Positions 26,260 through 34,278 of a stretch of 64,000 nt of DNA are shown piece by piece. Each line of letters opens with the position of its first letter. Position 1 is the stretch's first letter. The notes beneath the pieces were generated by a model. That model did not search any database, had not been told where the DNA came from, and saw only the letters and a list, made by a program, of their open reading frames with translations. Source of the DNA: Bradyrhizobium lablabi (GTDB taxonomy: Bacteria > Pseudomonadota > Alphaproteobacteria > Rhizobiales > Xanthobacteraceae); assembly GCF_900141755.1 (NCBI RefSeq), contig NZ_LT670844.1:4774001-4838000 (forward strand), read 5' to 3'. The position numbers were made by a program, and so were the translations under genes.

Positions 26260-26817
26260 CTAACTCGGGTGGGGCTCAGGCACAGGTTTTCGGGGCTGGA
26301 GCGACCGAGCCATCAGCACTTCGTCATAATAATCGTTGCCGACCTTCAGCGCCCGGCGCTCGAGCCCGTATTGTTCGAACCCAGCCGCGCGGTAAAGACG
26401 ATGGGCAGCGGCGTTCGTCGACACGACCGTCAGGCAAATCTCTTCGACCAGCGCCTGTGCATGCTCGATCACCCGCTGCACAAGGGCCGCCGCCAATCCT
26501 GTCCCGCGCGCGTCGGGGCGAACATACATGCCCCACAATATGCCCTTGTGCCGATGTTTGGCGGCGCCATTCACATGGAAACCGGCCATGCCGAGGAGGG
26601 GCGAGTGATCGATCCAGCCTCCAAAGACGGTGTTCGCTTCCAGCCGCTCCGTCCACCATGAGGTAGGTTTGACCGACTCGTCCTCCCATGACGCGCCGAA
26701 TGCCTCCGGGTGACTCGTCAATGCCTCGAGGCGCAGCTCGCGATAGGCCGCGACATCATCCGCTTCGAGACGGCGTATCTTGAGCTTCTGCGGGACGGAC
26801 GCATCGGGCTGGGCCAT
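26260..26817 (-). CDS. GNAT-family N-acetyltransferase
   Basis: 185 residues. It opens with KIRRLEADDVAAYRELRLEA, the usual first strand and helix of GNAT proteins. Motif A, with the acetyl-CoA pyrophosphate loop, is WGMYVRPDARGTGLAAAL (R-x2-G-x-G/A), and motif B includes TNAAAHRLYRAAGFEQYG near residues 140-158. It transfers an acetyl group to an amine on an unknown acceptor. It has no operon partner; the kinase-like gene upstream on the same strand is 81 bases away. Confidence 0.82.
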   Translation of the reverse strand: MAQPDASVPQKLKIRRLEADDVAAYRELRLEALTSHPEAFGASWEDESVKPTSWWTERLEANTVFGGWIDHSPLLGMAGFHVNGAAKHRHKGILWGMYVRPDARGTGLAAALVQRVIEHAQALVEEICLTVVSTNAAAHRLYRAAGFEQYGLERRALKVGNDYYDEVLMARSLQPRKPVPEPHPS

Positions 26818-26898
26818 GGATTTGTATAGCGTTTCCGCTCCTGCGCGAGCAACGGTTTAAAGGCCGCGCAGATCTCTTCAGCGCTCGACCGGCGAATC

Positions 26899-27444
26899 TC
26901 AAGAACTGTGCGCCGCGCCAAGGCCGAAATGGCTAATGATTTCCCGCGCGGTCGCCTCCGCCGATCTCACCTCGGTGTCGAGCATGAGACAGTTGGGCCG
27001 CGGCACCGGCGAGAATTTGTAGTTATCGAGATATTTGATCAGGCTTTCCGCTGACGCCATCTTCCGCCGCTCGACGCGATCGGGATTGCCGACCCTGCGC
27101 GCGGCTTCTTCCCTGGAGCAGTGCAGGAACACCGGAAGCAATTCGCCGCCGCGCCGGTGTATGATCTCCTCGAATTTCTCGTACTGCGGAAGGTCCTCCG
27201 GATCGGCGTAGCAGAAGGTCGTGACCACAAGCGAAACGCCGTGTTCCGCGGCGGCGTCAAAGGCAGCTGACCTTACGCTGTGGACCAGCTCCCAGAATCC
27301 GGGTGCGCCGAAGTCGAAGATCGTCCGCGCCAGATCGATCGCCGCGTGATTGTCGAACAGCCGACCGGAGACCATTCCGAGCAGCGCTTTTGCGACCGTC
27401 AGTTTGCCGGCCGCGGGCGAGCCGTGGAGGAAAAGCAGTTTCAT
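26899..27444 (-). CDS. P-loop kinase/ATPase of unknown target
   Basis: 181 residues. The ATG at 27444 gives MKLLFLHGSPAAGKLTVAKA, with Walker A GSPAAGKLT at residues 8-16; the 33 extra upstream codons cross the divergent toxin promoter region and are rejected. A lid-like basic segment (REEAARRVGNPDRVERRKMA) and the length resemble shikimate/nucleoside-type small kinases or Zeta-toxin-like proteins. It is divergent from the HigB-like gene and shares a palindromic region with it, but I see no direct evidence that it belongs to the toxin-antitoxin module. Confidence 0.68.
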   Translation of the reverse strand: MKLLFLHGSPAAGKLTVAKALLGMVSGRLFDNHAAIDLARTIFDFGAPGFWELVHSVRSAAFDAAAEHGVSLVVTTFCYADPEDLPQYEKFEEIIHRRGGELLPVFLHCSREEAARRVGNPDRVERRKMASAESLIKYLDNYKFSPVPRPNCLMLDTEVRSAEATAREIISHFGLGAAHSS

Positions 27445-27518
27445 GATGGATAAGTATCGCGAATTCTCAAGAGGCGATGCGCAGAAATTTGGGATTCTTG
27501 TGGGGGCACCTTGCAGAG

Positions 27519-27538
27519 TGTTGACAAATATGTCAACA
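27519..27538. promoter_or_regulatory. Perfect palindrome before the toxin-antitoxin genes (candidate operator)
   Basis: TGTTGACA-AATA-TGTCAACA is an inverted repeat with perfect 8-bp arms. Its left arm contains a consensus TTGACA. It lies seven bases before the toxin ATG (27546), in the position where HigA-type antitoxins bind to repress their own operon. A -10 box at normal spacing would overlap the start codon, so the exact promoter is unclear. Confidence 0.6.
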
Positions 27539-27545
27539 TGCATGA

Positions 27546-27890
27546 ATGCGGAACACCAGAAATGTTTCCTGGATCAAGGCCGCGCGCAGGGATTTTGAGG
27601 ATTTCCCGAAGGACGTTCAGAGCGACATGCTCGACGCGCTCACCGTCGCCGCGGAGGGCGGAAAGTCGGAGAAGGCGAAGCCGTTCAAGGGCGTTGATGG
27701 CGGTGTGTTCGAGATTGCCTTGCGGTATCGCAATGACGCCTTTCGTGCGCTCTATGCAGTCAAGATCGATGCGGACATCTGGGTGATCCATGCATTCCAG
27801 AAGAAATCGAAATCAGGAATCAAGACTCCGCGGATGGAGCTTGACCTTATTCATGACAGGCTCAAACGCTTGAAGGAGGCTCTGAAATGA
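27546..27890 (+). CDS. HigB/RelE-like toxin (Gp49-like, PF05973 type)
   Basis: 114 residues. The pattern VSWIKAARRDFEDFPKDVQS, KPFKGVDGGVFEIALRY, AFRALYAVKI and VIHAFQKKSKSGIKTP matches the Gp49-like branch of the RelE superfamily, whose members cut mRNA on the ribosome. The conserved K-x-KSG region near residues 85-95 is intact. The stop overlaps the antitoxin ATG by four bases. No ribosome binding site is visible before the ATG. Toxin-first order is normal for higBA. Confidence 0.8.
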   Translation: MRNTRNVSWIKAARRDFEDFPKDVQSDMLDALTVAAEGGKSEKAKPFKGVDGGVFEIALRYRNDAFRALYAVKIDADIWVIHAFQKKSKSGIKTPRMELDLIHDRLKRLKEALK

Positions 27891-28270
27891 AAAGACACGA
27901 TCTGGAATTGGTGCGTGGCAGCGGCAACGTGTATCGCGATTTTGGGCGGCCCAACGCAGGCCTTGAGCAGGCGCGCGCCATCACCGCCGCGAAGATCATC
28001 CACATTATGGACGGGCGCAAGCTATCGACGCGAGACGCGGAAAAGCTGACGGGCGTCTCCCATTCGGAATTCTCCCGCATTCGCAATACGCAGCTCGGCC
28101 GTTTCACGCTTGACCGGATGATTGCGATTCTGGGCAAGCTCGACGAGGACGTTGAAGTGTCCGTGACCTTTAGGGCGCGCAAAAAGGATGCGCGCATCGT
28201 GCCACGCGCGGCCTCATCTGCGGTTGCGCACGGGCGTCGACGGACGGTTAGAGCTTCAACGCGCACGTAA
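27887..28270 (+). CDS. HigA-like antitoxin (XRE helix-turn-helix)
   Basis: 127 residues. The helix-turn-helix lies at about 36-95: ARAITAAKIIHIMDGRKLST, RDAEKLTGVSHSEFSRIRN and RFTLDRMIAILGKLDEDVEV. The C-terminal tail is basic and low in complexity (RRRTVRASTRT), somewhat longer than the usual 95-110 residues. It neutralises the toxin encoded just upstream and likely binds the palindrome at 27519-27538. Confidence 0.8.
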   Translation: MKRHDLELVRGSGNVYRDFGRPNAGLEQARAITAAKIIHIMDGRKLSTRDAEKLTGVSHSEFSRIRNTQLGRFTLDRMIAILGKLDEDVEVSVTFRARKKDARIVPRAASSAVAHGRRRTVRASTRT

Positions 28271-28305
28271 GCGCAATCGCCGTACCGCCGTCCAGGACAC
28301 GTAGC

Positions 28306-29205
28306 TCACCCCCGCGCGAACATTCGCGGTTCGCTCTCCAGCACCGGCGCTACCGCATCGATCAGTCGCGCCGCCGCCGCGTCCACCGAGAGCCCCGCGG
28401 TATCGACTACCGCGGAGGCCCGCGCATAGAGCGGCTCGCGGCTCAACAGAATCGTGCGCAATTCGCTCATCGCCGAGCGATCATCCGCCATCGGGCGCAA
28501 ATCGCCCTGGCTGCGCACCCGCGCCATATGCTCTTCCGGCTCGGCCTTCAGCCAAATGGTGTAGAACGACGACAGGATCAGGTCGAAGGTCAGCGGCTCG
28601 GAGACGATGCCGCCGCCGGTCGCGAGCACCATCAGCTCTTTCCGCGCCAATAATTGCCCGAGCGCGGCCTGCTCCATGCGCCTAAAACCTTCCTGGCCGT
28701 AGAGCGCGATGATCTCGGCGACGGACAGACCGTTCTGCGTCTCGATCTCCTTGTTGAGTTCGACAAAGCTCCAGCCGATCTGCTTCGCCAGCATCTTGCC
28801 GAGCGTGGATTTGCCGGCGCCGCGCAGCCCGATCAGCGCGATGCCGGCGAATGACGTTTGCCGCAACGCCGCGCCGCCGCTTTGGCCGGCCAAAATATCC
28901 TTGGCCCGCGCGACCTGGCTCGGCGTGGCTTTTCGCAGGAGATCGCGGATGACAGGCCAGTCGGGCGAAGGCTCAGCTGCCGGAATGAGATCTTCCAGAT
29001 GCGCGCCCATCGCGTTCGATACGCGCCGCAACAGCACGATCGAGACGTTGCCCTTGCCGCTTTCAAGCTGCGCGATGTAGCGTTCGGAAATCCCCGAAAC
29101 TTTTGCGAGCACCTTGCGCGACATGCCGCGCAGCGCGCGCATGGTGCGCACGCGCTGGCCGAGATAGGCGAGAAAGCCGGATTCAGGATCGGGATGTTCG
29201 GTCAT
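28306..29205 (-). CDS. boxR: BoxR/BzdR-type regulator of benzoate degradation (XRE HTH + shikimate-kinase-like domain)
   Basis: 299 residues, the length of BoxR. An N-terminal XRE helix-turn-helix (LGQRVRTMRALRGMSRKVLA ... GISERYIAQLESGKG, about 15-70) is joined by a linker to a shikimate-kinase-like domain with Walker A GLRGAGKST (about residues 120-128) and the shikimate-type FVELNKEIE and ATGGGIV motifs. In BzdR/BoxR this domain binds benzoyl-CoA and releases the repressor from DNA. Start ATG 29205 is chosen over longer readings that cross the divergent promoter. It is divergent from the benzoate-CoA ligase, the normal place for this regulator. Confidence 0.88.
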   Translation of the reverse strand: MTEHPDPESGFLAYLGQRVRTMRALRGMSRKVLAKVSGISERYIAQLESGKGNVSIVLLRRVSNAMGAHLEDLIPAAEPSPDWPVIRDLLRKATPSQVARAKDILAGQSGGAALRQTSFAGIALIGLRGAGKSTLGKMLAKQIGWSFVELNKEIETQNGLSVAEIIALYGQEGFRRMEQAALGQLLARKELMVLATGGGIVSEPLTFDLILSSFYTIWLKAEPEEHMARVRSQGDLRPMADDRSAMSELRTILLSREPLYARASAVVDTAGLSVDAAAARLIDAVAPVLESEPRMFARG

Positions 29206-29294
29206 TTCCCCGGGGTTCGGTTCGGCCGCGAATACACGTTCGGAAACATAGTGCCGATAAGGATTGACAGCAAGCGCACATAGTGGCTTCCTAT

Positions 29295-29306
29295 GAATTA
29301 TAATTC
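29295..29306. promoter_or_regulatory. Palindromic TATAAT in the boxR-ligase divergent promoter region
   Basis: GAATTATAATTC is a perfect 12-bp palindrome that contains TATAAT on both strands. It sits between the divergent boxR and ligase genes, so it can serve as the -10 element in both directions. A TTGACA at 29264-29269 is 29 bases from it, too far for a standard -35, so the -35 elements are weak or undefined. Confidence 0.4.
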
Positions 29307-29330
29307 TTAAAATCCTGGGGAGGAAGCCTC

Positions 29331-29363
29331 GTGACACGCTTGGCATACGGAAACGCGCCATGA
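29331..29363 (+). CDS. 10-codon leader peptide coupled to the benzoate-CoA ligase
   Basis: GTG at 29331 is preceded by GGGGAGGAAG (29317-29326), the strongest ribosome binding site in the region. It opens a frame encoding MTRLAYGNAP and stopping at TGA 29361-29363, which overlaps the ligase ATG (29360-29362) as ATGA. The ligase itself has no good ribosome binding site within 12 bases of its ATG, so its translation may depend on termination of this leader. The short peptide has no recognisable function; the role is inferred from geometry. Confidence 0.5.
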   Translation: MTRLAYGNAP

Positions 29364-30898
29364 GCGCCGATTCCTACAATGCGGTGACGTGGCTCCTCGA
29401 TCGCAATGTCGAGGAGGGCCGCGCCGAAAAACTCGCCTTCACAGACACCGTTTCTGAGCTGACCTATGGCGGATTGCAAAAGCAAAGCCGCCGGCTTGCC
29501 AATCTGCTGCGCCAGCTCGGCGTCCGCCGCGAAGAGCGCGTTGCCATGATCATGCTCGACACGGTGGATTTTCCGGTCGTGTTTCTCGGCGCGATCCGCG
29601 CCGGCGTGGTGCCGGTGCCGCTCAACACGCTTTTGACATCGGATCAATACGCCTATGTGCTGGCGGATTGCCGCGCGCGCGTGCTGTTTGTTTCCGAAGC
29701 GCTGTTGCCCGTGGTCAAGGACATGCTGGGGCGGATGCCAGATCTCGAGCACGTCGTTGTCTCGGGCAAGGAGGCGCATGGCTACAAGAAATTTTCAGAC
29801 GAGATCGCGCCCGAGAGCGAGGTGTTTGCAACGGCAGCGACCCATCCGGACGAACCGGCATTCTGGCTCTATTCGTCGGGCTCGACCGGCATGCCCAAGG
29901 GCGTGCGGCATCTGCATTCCAGCCTCGCCGCGACCGCGGACACCTACGCCAAACAAGTGCTCGGCATTCGCGAGGACGATGTCGGGCTATCGGCGGCAAA
30001 ACTGTTTTTCGCCTACGGCCTCGGCAACGCGCTGACGTTTCCGATGTCGGTCGGCGCTTCTACGATTCTCAATTCCGAACGTCCGACGCCGGCTGTGATG
30101 TTTGCGCTGATGAACAAATATCATCCCAGCATCTTCTTCGGCGTGCCGACGCTGTTCTCCGCGATGCTCAACGACGAGACGCTGAAGCACGAGCGCTGCG
30201 GTTCGCGCCTGCGCATCTGTACCTCCGCCGGCGAGGCGCTGCCGGAATCGGTCGGCAATGCCTGGAAGTCGCGGTTCGGCGTCGACATTCTCGACGGCGT
30301 CGGCTCCACGGAGTTGCTGCACATCTTTCTCTCCAATGCTCCCGGCGATATCAAATACGGCACCTCGGGGCGTCCGGTGCCGGGTTACAACGTGCGGCTC
30401 GTCAATGATGCCGGCGCTGAGGTGCCCGATGGCGAAGTCGGCGAACTCTTGGTCGACGCGCCGTCGGCGGGCGAGGGCTACTGGAATCAGCGCAGCAAGA
30501 GCCGCCGCACCTTTGAGGGCCACTGGACCCGCACCGGCGACAAATACATTCGCGACGCCGATGGCCGCTACACGTTCTGCGGCCGCAGCGACGACATGTT
30601 CAAGGTGTCCGGCATCTGGGTCTCGCCGTTCGAGGTCGAGAGCGCGCTGATCACCCACCCAGCGGTGCTGGAAGCCGCCGTCGTGCCCGAAGCCGACCCG
30701 GAAGGACTCTTGAAGCCGAAAGCTTTTGTCGTCCTGCGGGCAGGCGCCAACACCGCGGGCCTGCATGAGCTGCTAAAAGAGCACGTCAAGCAGAAGATCG
30801 GCCCGTGGAAATATCCGCGCTGGATCGACGTGGTGGATAGCCTGCCGAAGACGGCGACGGGGAAGATCCAACGGTTTAAATTGCGGGAACACAACTAG
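29360..30898 (+). CDS. bclA: Benzoate-CoA ligase family protein
   Basis: 512 residues. The ATP-binding motif is YSSGSTGMPKGVRH (about residues 172-185), the adenylate core has DGVGSTELLH and the C-terminal catalytic lysine lies in KTATGKIQRFKLRE. The N-terminus YNAVTWLLDRNVEEGRAEKL is characteristic of benzoate-CoA ligases. It activates benzoate (or a close analogue) to benzoyl-CoA, the effector of BoxR and substrate of BoxB, in the cytoplasm. It overlaps a short leader frame. Confidence 0.88.
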   Translation: MSADSYNAVTWLLDRNVEEGRAEKLAFTDTVSELTYGGLQKQSRRLANLLRQLGVRREERVAMIMLDTVDFPVVFLGAIRAGVVPVPLNTLLTSDQYAYVLADCRARVLFVSEALLPVVKDMLGRMPDLEHVVVSGKEAHGYKKFSDEIAPESEVFATAATHPDEPAFWLYSSGSTGMPKGVRHLHSSLAATADTYAKQVLGIREDDVGLSAAKLFFAYGLGNALTFPMSVGASTILNSERPTPAVMFALMNKYHPSIFFGVPTLFSAMLNDETLKHERCGSRLRICTSAGEALPESVGNAWKSRFGVDILDGVGSTELLHIFLSNAPGDIKYGTSGRPVPGYNVRLVNDAGAEVPDGEVGELLVDAPSAGEGYWNQRSKSRRTFEGHWTRTGDKYIRDADGRYTFCGRSDDMFKVSGIWVSPFEVESALITHPAVLEAAVVPEADPEGLLKPKAFVVLRAGANTAGLHELLKEHVKQKIGPWKYPRWIDVVDSLPKTATGKIQRFKLREHN

Positions 30899-30899
30899 C

Positions 30900-30985
30900 C
30901 GTCATGGCCGGGCTTGACCCGGCCATCCACGCCTTTCTGGCCGCCAAGAAAGACGTGGATGCCCGCGACAAGCGCGGGCATGACG
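30900..30985. repeat. Palindromic repeat family C, copy 3
   Basis: GTCATGGCCGGGCTTGACCC and the inverted GTGGATGCCC...GGGCATGAC ends match the copy at 22244. It lies between the ligase and the alpha/beta hydrolase. Confidence 0.85.
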
Positions 30986-31011
30986 AAGAATTTGAGCCAC
31001 GGATATAAGAC

Positions 31012-31830
31012 ATGAGCGCTTTGCAGCCCACCGGCTTCCTCACCATCGGCGCCTGCGATCTCGAATACCGCATGATCGGGCCTGCGCCCGCTGACGCGCC
31101 GACTATTGTCATGCTGCACGAAGGCCTGGGCTCGGCCGGGATGTGGGGCGATTTTCCCGAAAAGCTCCAAGCCGCGACCGGCGCCGGCGTATTCGTCTAT
31201 TCCCGCGCGGGCTATGGCGCTTCGACGCCCGCACAATTGCCGCGGCCGCTCGACTACATGCATATCGAGGCGCTGGACGTATTGCCAGAACTGCTGGACC
31301 AAATCGGCTTTCGCCGCGGCCTTCTCGTCGGCCACTCCGACGGCGCGTCGATCGCGGCGATCTATGCCGGCTCGCGCCAGGATCACCGCGTGCAGGGTGT
31401 CGCGATGATCGCGCCGCATTTTGTCGTCGAGGACATCTCGGTGACCTCGATCGCCGAGATCAAGACGGCCTATGTAACTACCGATCTGAAGGCAAAACTG
31501 GCGCGCTGGCACAAGGATGTCGACAACGCCTTCTACGGGTGGAACGGCGCCTGGCTCGACCCAGGATTTCGCAACTGGGATATTTCGGAATACCTCGCCT
31601 ACATCCGCGTACCGGTTGCGATCCTGCAAGGCTCGGACGACCAGTATGGGACAATCCGCCAGGTCGAAATCGCAGAGCAAGAGTGCTATTGTCCGGTTGA
31701 TGTGACCATCATTCCAGCGGCCGGACATTCGCCGCATCGTGAAGCGCCGGGGGCGACGCTCAATGCGATCTCGGAATTTGCAAGTCGCATTCTCGACGTG
31801 CACGAAGGCTCGCGGGGACGGGCGGCGTAA
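31012..31830 (+). CDS. Alpha/beta hydrolase, box-cluster associated
   Basis: 272 residues. The oxyanion region is VMLHEGLGSAGMWGDFPE, the nucleophile elbow GHSDGASIA puts Ser near residue 105, the acid is in LQGSDDQYGT and the catalytic His in PAAGHSPHRE. Homologues occur beside box genes in several proteobacteria, where a thioesterase or an ester-hydrolase role for benzoyl-CoA or a dead-end intermediate has been proposed; I cannot decide between these. Cytoplasmic; no signal peptide. Confidence 0.78.
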   Translation: MSALQPTGFLTIGACDLEYRMIGPAPADAPTIVMLHEGLGSAGMWGDFPEKLQAATGAGVFVYSRAGYGASTPAQLPRPLDYMHIEALDVLPELLDQIGFRRGLLVGHSDGASIAAIYAGSRQDHRVQGVAMIAPHFVVEDISVTSIAEIKTAYVTTDLKAKLARWHKDVDNAFYGWNGAWLDPGFRNWDISEYLAYIRVPVAILQGSDDQYGTIRQVEIAEQECYCPVDVTIIPAAGHSPHREAPGATLNAISEFASRILDVHEGSRGRAA

Positions 31831-31869
31831 GCCATTGGACGTGACGATGATCGTGGTGGCGATGCCGCC

Positions 31870-32379
31870 ATGAGCATCCCGCCGCCAAACCTTCCGCTGC
31901 CGCAATGGGCCTATGTGCCCGGCGAGACCGCGGAGGCCGCCGCCGATTACGAAACGCTGGCGCAAGCCAAATTATTAGTGCCGTCGCGCTTTGGCGGCTA
32001 TGTGCCGGCGCGCCATCCGGCGCTGCGTTACGGCATCGCCCTCAACGACCATGGCTATTTCTGGGAAGCACAGGAGATCCTGGAGACGGTGTGGGCGGCT
32101 GCACCGCAGGGCGGGCGCGAGCGCATCCTGCTGCGCGCCTGCATCCACATCGCCTATGCCAATCTGAGGCTTCGCATGCAGAAGCCGCACGCGGCGGCGC
32201 GGTTTTTCGGCGAAGCGCTGGGCGAGCTCGATACGCTGCGCAAGGCGGTCGCCGGCGGCGACGGCTTTGCTGATGGCTTTCCAGCAGCGGCGCTAGCAGC
32301 GCTGCTGCGCGCCCGATTGGCGTTACCGTCGCTCTCCAAGACGGATTGGGTGGCGATCGGGGCGGTCGCTCGCACATGA
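31870..32379 (+). CDS. DUF309 family protein, box-cluster associated
   Basis: 169 residues. The DUF309 signature is visible as RYGIALNDHGYFWEAQEILE and WAAAPQGGRERILLRACIHI, giving conserved Trp, Glu and His residues in a helical bundle. It stands between the alpha/beta hydrolase and boxC. The biochemical role of DUF309 is unknown to me. Its ATG at 31870 lies 39 bases after the hydrolase stop, so the two may be co-transcribed. Confidence 0.75.
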   Translation: MSIPPPNLPLPQWAYVPGETAEAAADYETLAQAKLLVPSRFGGYVPARHPALRYGIALNDHGYFWEAQEILETVWAAAPQGGRERILLRACIHIAYANLRLRMQKPHAAARFFGEALGELDTLRKAVAGGDGFADGFPAAALAALLRARLALPSLSKTDWVAIGAVART

Positions 32380-32409
32380 AACAAAATGCAGATTTTATGC
32401 TTTAGGCCC

Positions 32410-32438
32410 TAGACCCCATCCAAAACATGCACTATTAT
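32410..32438 (+). promoter_or_regulatory. Candidate promoter of boxC
   Basis: TAGACC (32410-32415) and TATTAT (32433-32438) are separated by 17 bases, with four and five matches to the -35 and -10 consensus. The -10 lies inside the palindrome at 32425-32444, so a repressor bound there would block it. Confidence 0.4.
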
Positions 32439-32444
32439 GCATGT
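32425..32444. promoter_or_regulatory. Palindrome ACATGCA-N6-TGCATGT before boxC (candidate BoxR operator)
   Basis: The two 7-bp arms are perfect inverted repeats around CTATTA. The same bases give TGCA-N6-TGCA, and as I recall BzdR/BoxR-type operators are built from repeated TGCA units. A related partial site (TGCA-N7-TGCT) lies at 32387-32401. The palindrome ends 41 bases before the boxC ATG. Confidence 0.5.
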
Positions 32445-32485
32445 TAAGAGAAGCCAAAAGACAGTCAAAACAGGTGAGGTGGCCC

Positions 32486-34174
32486 ATGGCCGGCGAAGAC
32501 CGCGTCCTTGCTGGCGGCGCCAGATACATCGATTTCCAGACCGAGCCGTCGCGCTACAGGCACTGGAAGCTCGATGTCGCAGGTGACGTCGCGACATTGA
32601 CCATGGATGTCGACGAGAATGGCGGGCTGTTCGAGGGCTATCAGTTAAAGCTGAATTCCTACGATCTCGGCGTCGATATCGAGCTCGCCGACGCCGTGCA
32701 GCGGTTGCGCTTCGAGCATCCCGGGGTGAAGGTCGTGGTGGTGCGCTCGGGCAAAAACCGCGTGTTCTGCGCCGGCGCCAATATCCGCATGCTGGCCGGC
32801 GCGACCCACGCCCACAAGGTCAATTTTTGCAAATTCACCAACGAGACCCGCAACGGTCTGGAGGATTCATCCGAAAATTCCGGGCAGCGCTTTATCACCG
32901 TCGTCAACGGCACCGCGGCCGGCGGCGGCTATGAACTGGCGCTGGCGACCGATCACATCATCCTTGCCGATGACGGCGCCGCTGCCGTGGCGCTGCCGGA
33001 AGTGCCGCTGCTCGCGGTGCTGCCCGGTACCGGCGGGCTGACGCGGGTGGTCGACAAGCGCAAGGTGCGCCGCGATCACGCCGACTATTTCTGCACCATC
33101 GAGGAAGGCATCAAGGGCAAGCGCGCGGTTGCGTGGCGCCTCGTCGACGAGATTGTGCCGAACAGCAAGCTCGAGGCCAAGGTCGCCGAGCGCGCACGCG
33201 AATTTTCGGCCGCCTCGAAACGCGACGGCAACGGCAAGGGCATTTCGCTTAGCCCCCTGACGCGCACCATCGACGAGAACAGCGTCCGCTATGGCCTCGT
33301 CAGCGTCGACATCAATCGCGCCGCGCGCATTGCGACCATTTCGATCAATGCGCCCGAGGAAGCGCCGCCATCAGATATCGACGGAATGATCGCGAAAGGC
33401 GCGTCATTCTGGCCGCTGCAGGTGGCGCGCGAACTCGACGACGCCATCCTTCACTTACGCATCAACGAGCTCGAGACCGCGATGCTGGTGTTCAAGTCGC
33501 ACGGCGATCGCGCCAATGTGCTGGCCTGCGACGCCTTTCTCGAAGCCAACAAGGCGCACTGGCTGGTCAATGAAATCCGGCAGTACTGGAAGCGGGTGCT
33601 CAAACGCATCGACGTCACCTCGCGCACCCTCGTGACGCTGGTTGAACCCGGCTCGTGCTTCGCCGGCACGCTCGCCGAACTCGTGTTCGCGGCCGACCGC
33701 TCCTATATGCTGATCGGCCAAAAGCAGGGCGACAACCGCGCCCCGCCGACCATCGAACTGTCGGCGATGAACTTTGGGCCCTATCCGATGAGCCATGGGC
33801 TAACGCGATTGCAATCGCGCTTCCAGGCCGATCCGTCGGATATCGAACGCGCGCAGCAAAAGATCGGCGAGGCGATCGATGCGGAAGAGGCCGAGGCGCT
33901 CGGCCTCGTCACCTTCGCGCTCGACGATATCGACTGGGACGACGAAATCCGGGTGTTTTTCGAGGAGCGCACCTCTTTCTCGCCCGACGGTCTCACCGGT
34001 ATGGAAGCCAATCTGCGTTTCGTCGGACCCGAGACCATGGAATCGAAAATATTCTCGCGCCTGACCGCCTGGCAGAACTGGATCTTCCAGCGCCCCAACG
34101 CCGTCGGCGAGGAAGGCGCGCTGCGCCGCTACGGCAGCGGCCAGAAGGCGCAGTTCGATATGACGAGAGTGTAG
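32486..34174 (+). CDS. boxC: 2,3-epoxybenzoyl-CoA dihydrolase (BoxC)
   Basis: 562 residues. The ATG at 32486 follows GAGGTGG; the upstream TTG/ATG readings cross the operator. The N-terminal half is a crotonase fold (KVVVVRSGKNRVFCAGANIR for the oxyanion region, TAAGGGYELALATDHI for the active-site Glu) and the C-terminal half is a second crotonase-like domain. BoxC opens and hydrolyses the epoxide of benzoyl-CoA to 3,4-dehydroadipyl-CoA semialdehyde and formate. The 560-residue length is typical. It precedes boxB with a short palindromic repeat between them. Confidence 0.9.
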   Translation: MAGEDRVLAGGARYIDFQTEPSRYRHWKLDVAGDVATLTMDVDENGGLFEGYQLKLNSYDLGVDIELADAVQRLRFEHPGVKVVVVRSGKNRVFCAGANIRMLAGATHAHKVNFCKFTNETRNGLEDSSENSGQRFITVVNGTAAGGGYELALATDHIILADDGAAAVALPEVPLLAVLPGTGGLTRVVDKRKVRRDHADYFCTIEEGIKGKRAVAWRLVDEIVPNSKLEAKVAERAREFSAASKRDGNGKGISLSPLTRTIDENSVRYGLVSVDINRAARIATISINAPEEAPPSDIDGMIAKGASFWPLQVARELDDAILHLRINELETAMLVFKSHGDRANVLACDAFLEANKAHWLVNEIRQYWKRVLKRIDVTSRTLVTLVEPGSCFAGTLAELVFAADRSYMLIGQKQGDNRAPPTIELSAMNFGPYPMSHGLTRLQSRFQADPSDIERAQQKIGEAIDAEEAEALGLVTFALDDIDWDDEIRVFFEERTSFSPDGLTGMEANLRFVGPETMESKIFSRLTAWQNWIFQRPNAVGEEGALRRYGSGQKAQFDMTRV

Positions 34175-34175
34175 G

Positions 34176-34246
34176 GGCGAATAGGGAGTAGCGAATAGCG
34201 AATGGCTTTTCCTTCCCCATTCGCTACTCGCCATTCGCCATTCGCC
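34176..34246. repeat. Inverted GCGAATxGCGAAT repeat between boxC and boxB
   Basis: The left part has GCGAATAGGGAGTAGCGAAT and AGCGAATGG, the right part CCATTCGCTACTCGCCATTC and GCC, largely inverted to one another with AT-rich centre. It could moderate boxC versus boxB mRNA levels. Confidence 0.65.
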
Positions 34247-34278
34247 AATCAAGTCCGCCCAACACCGGAGGCCCCGCC

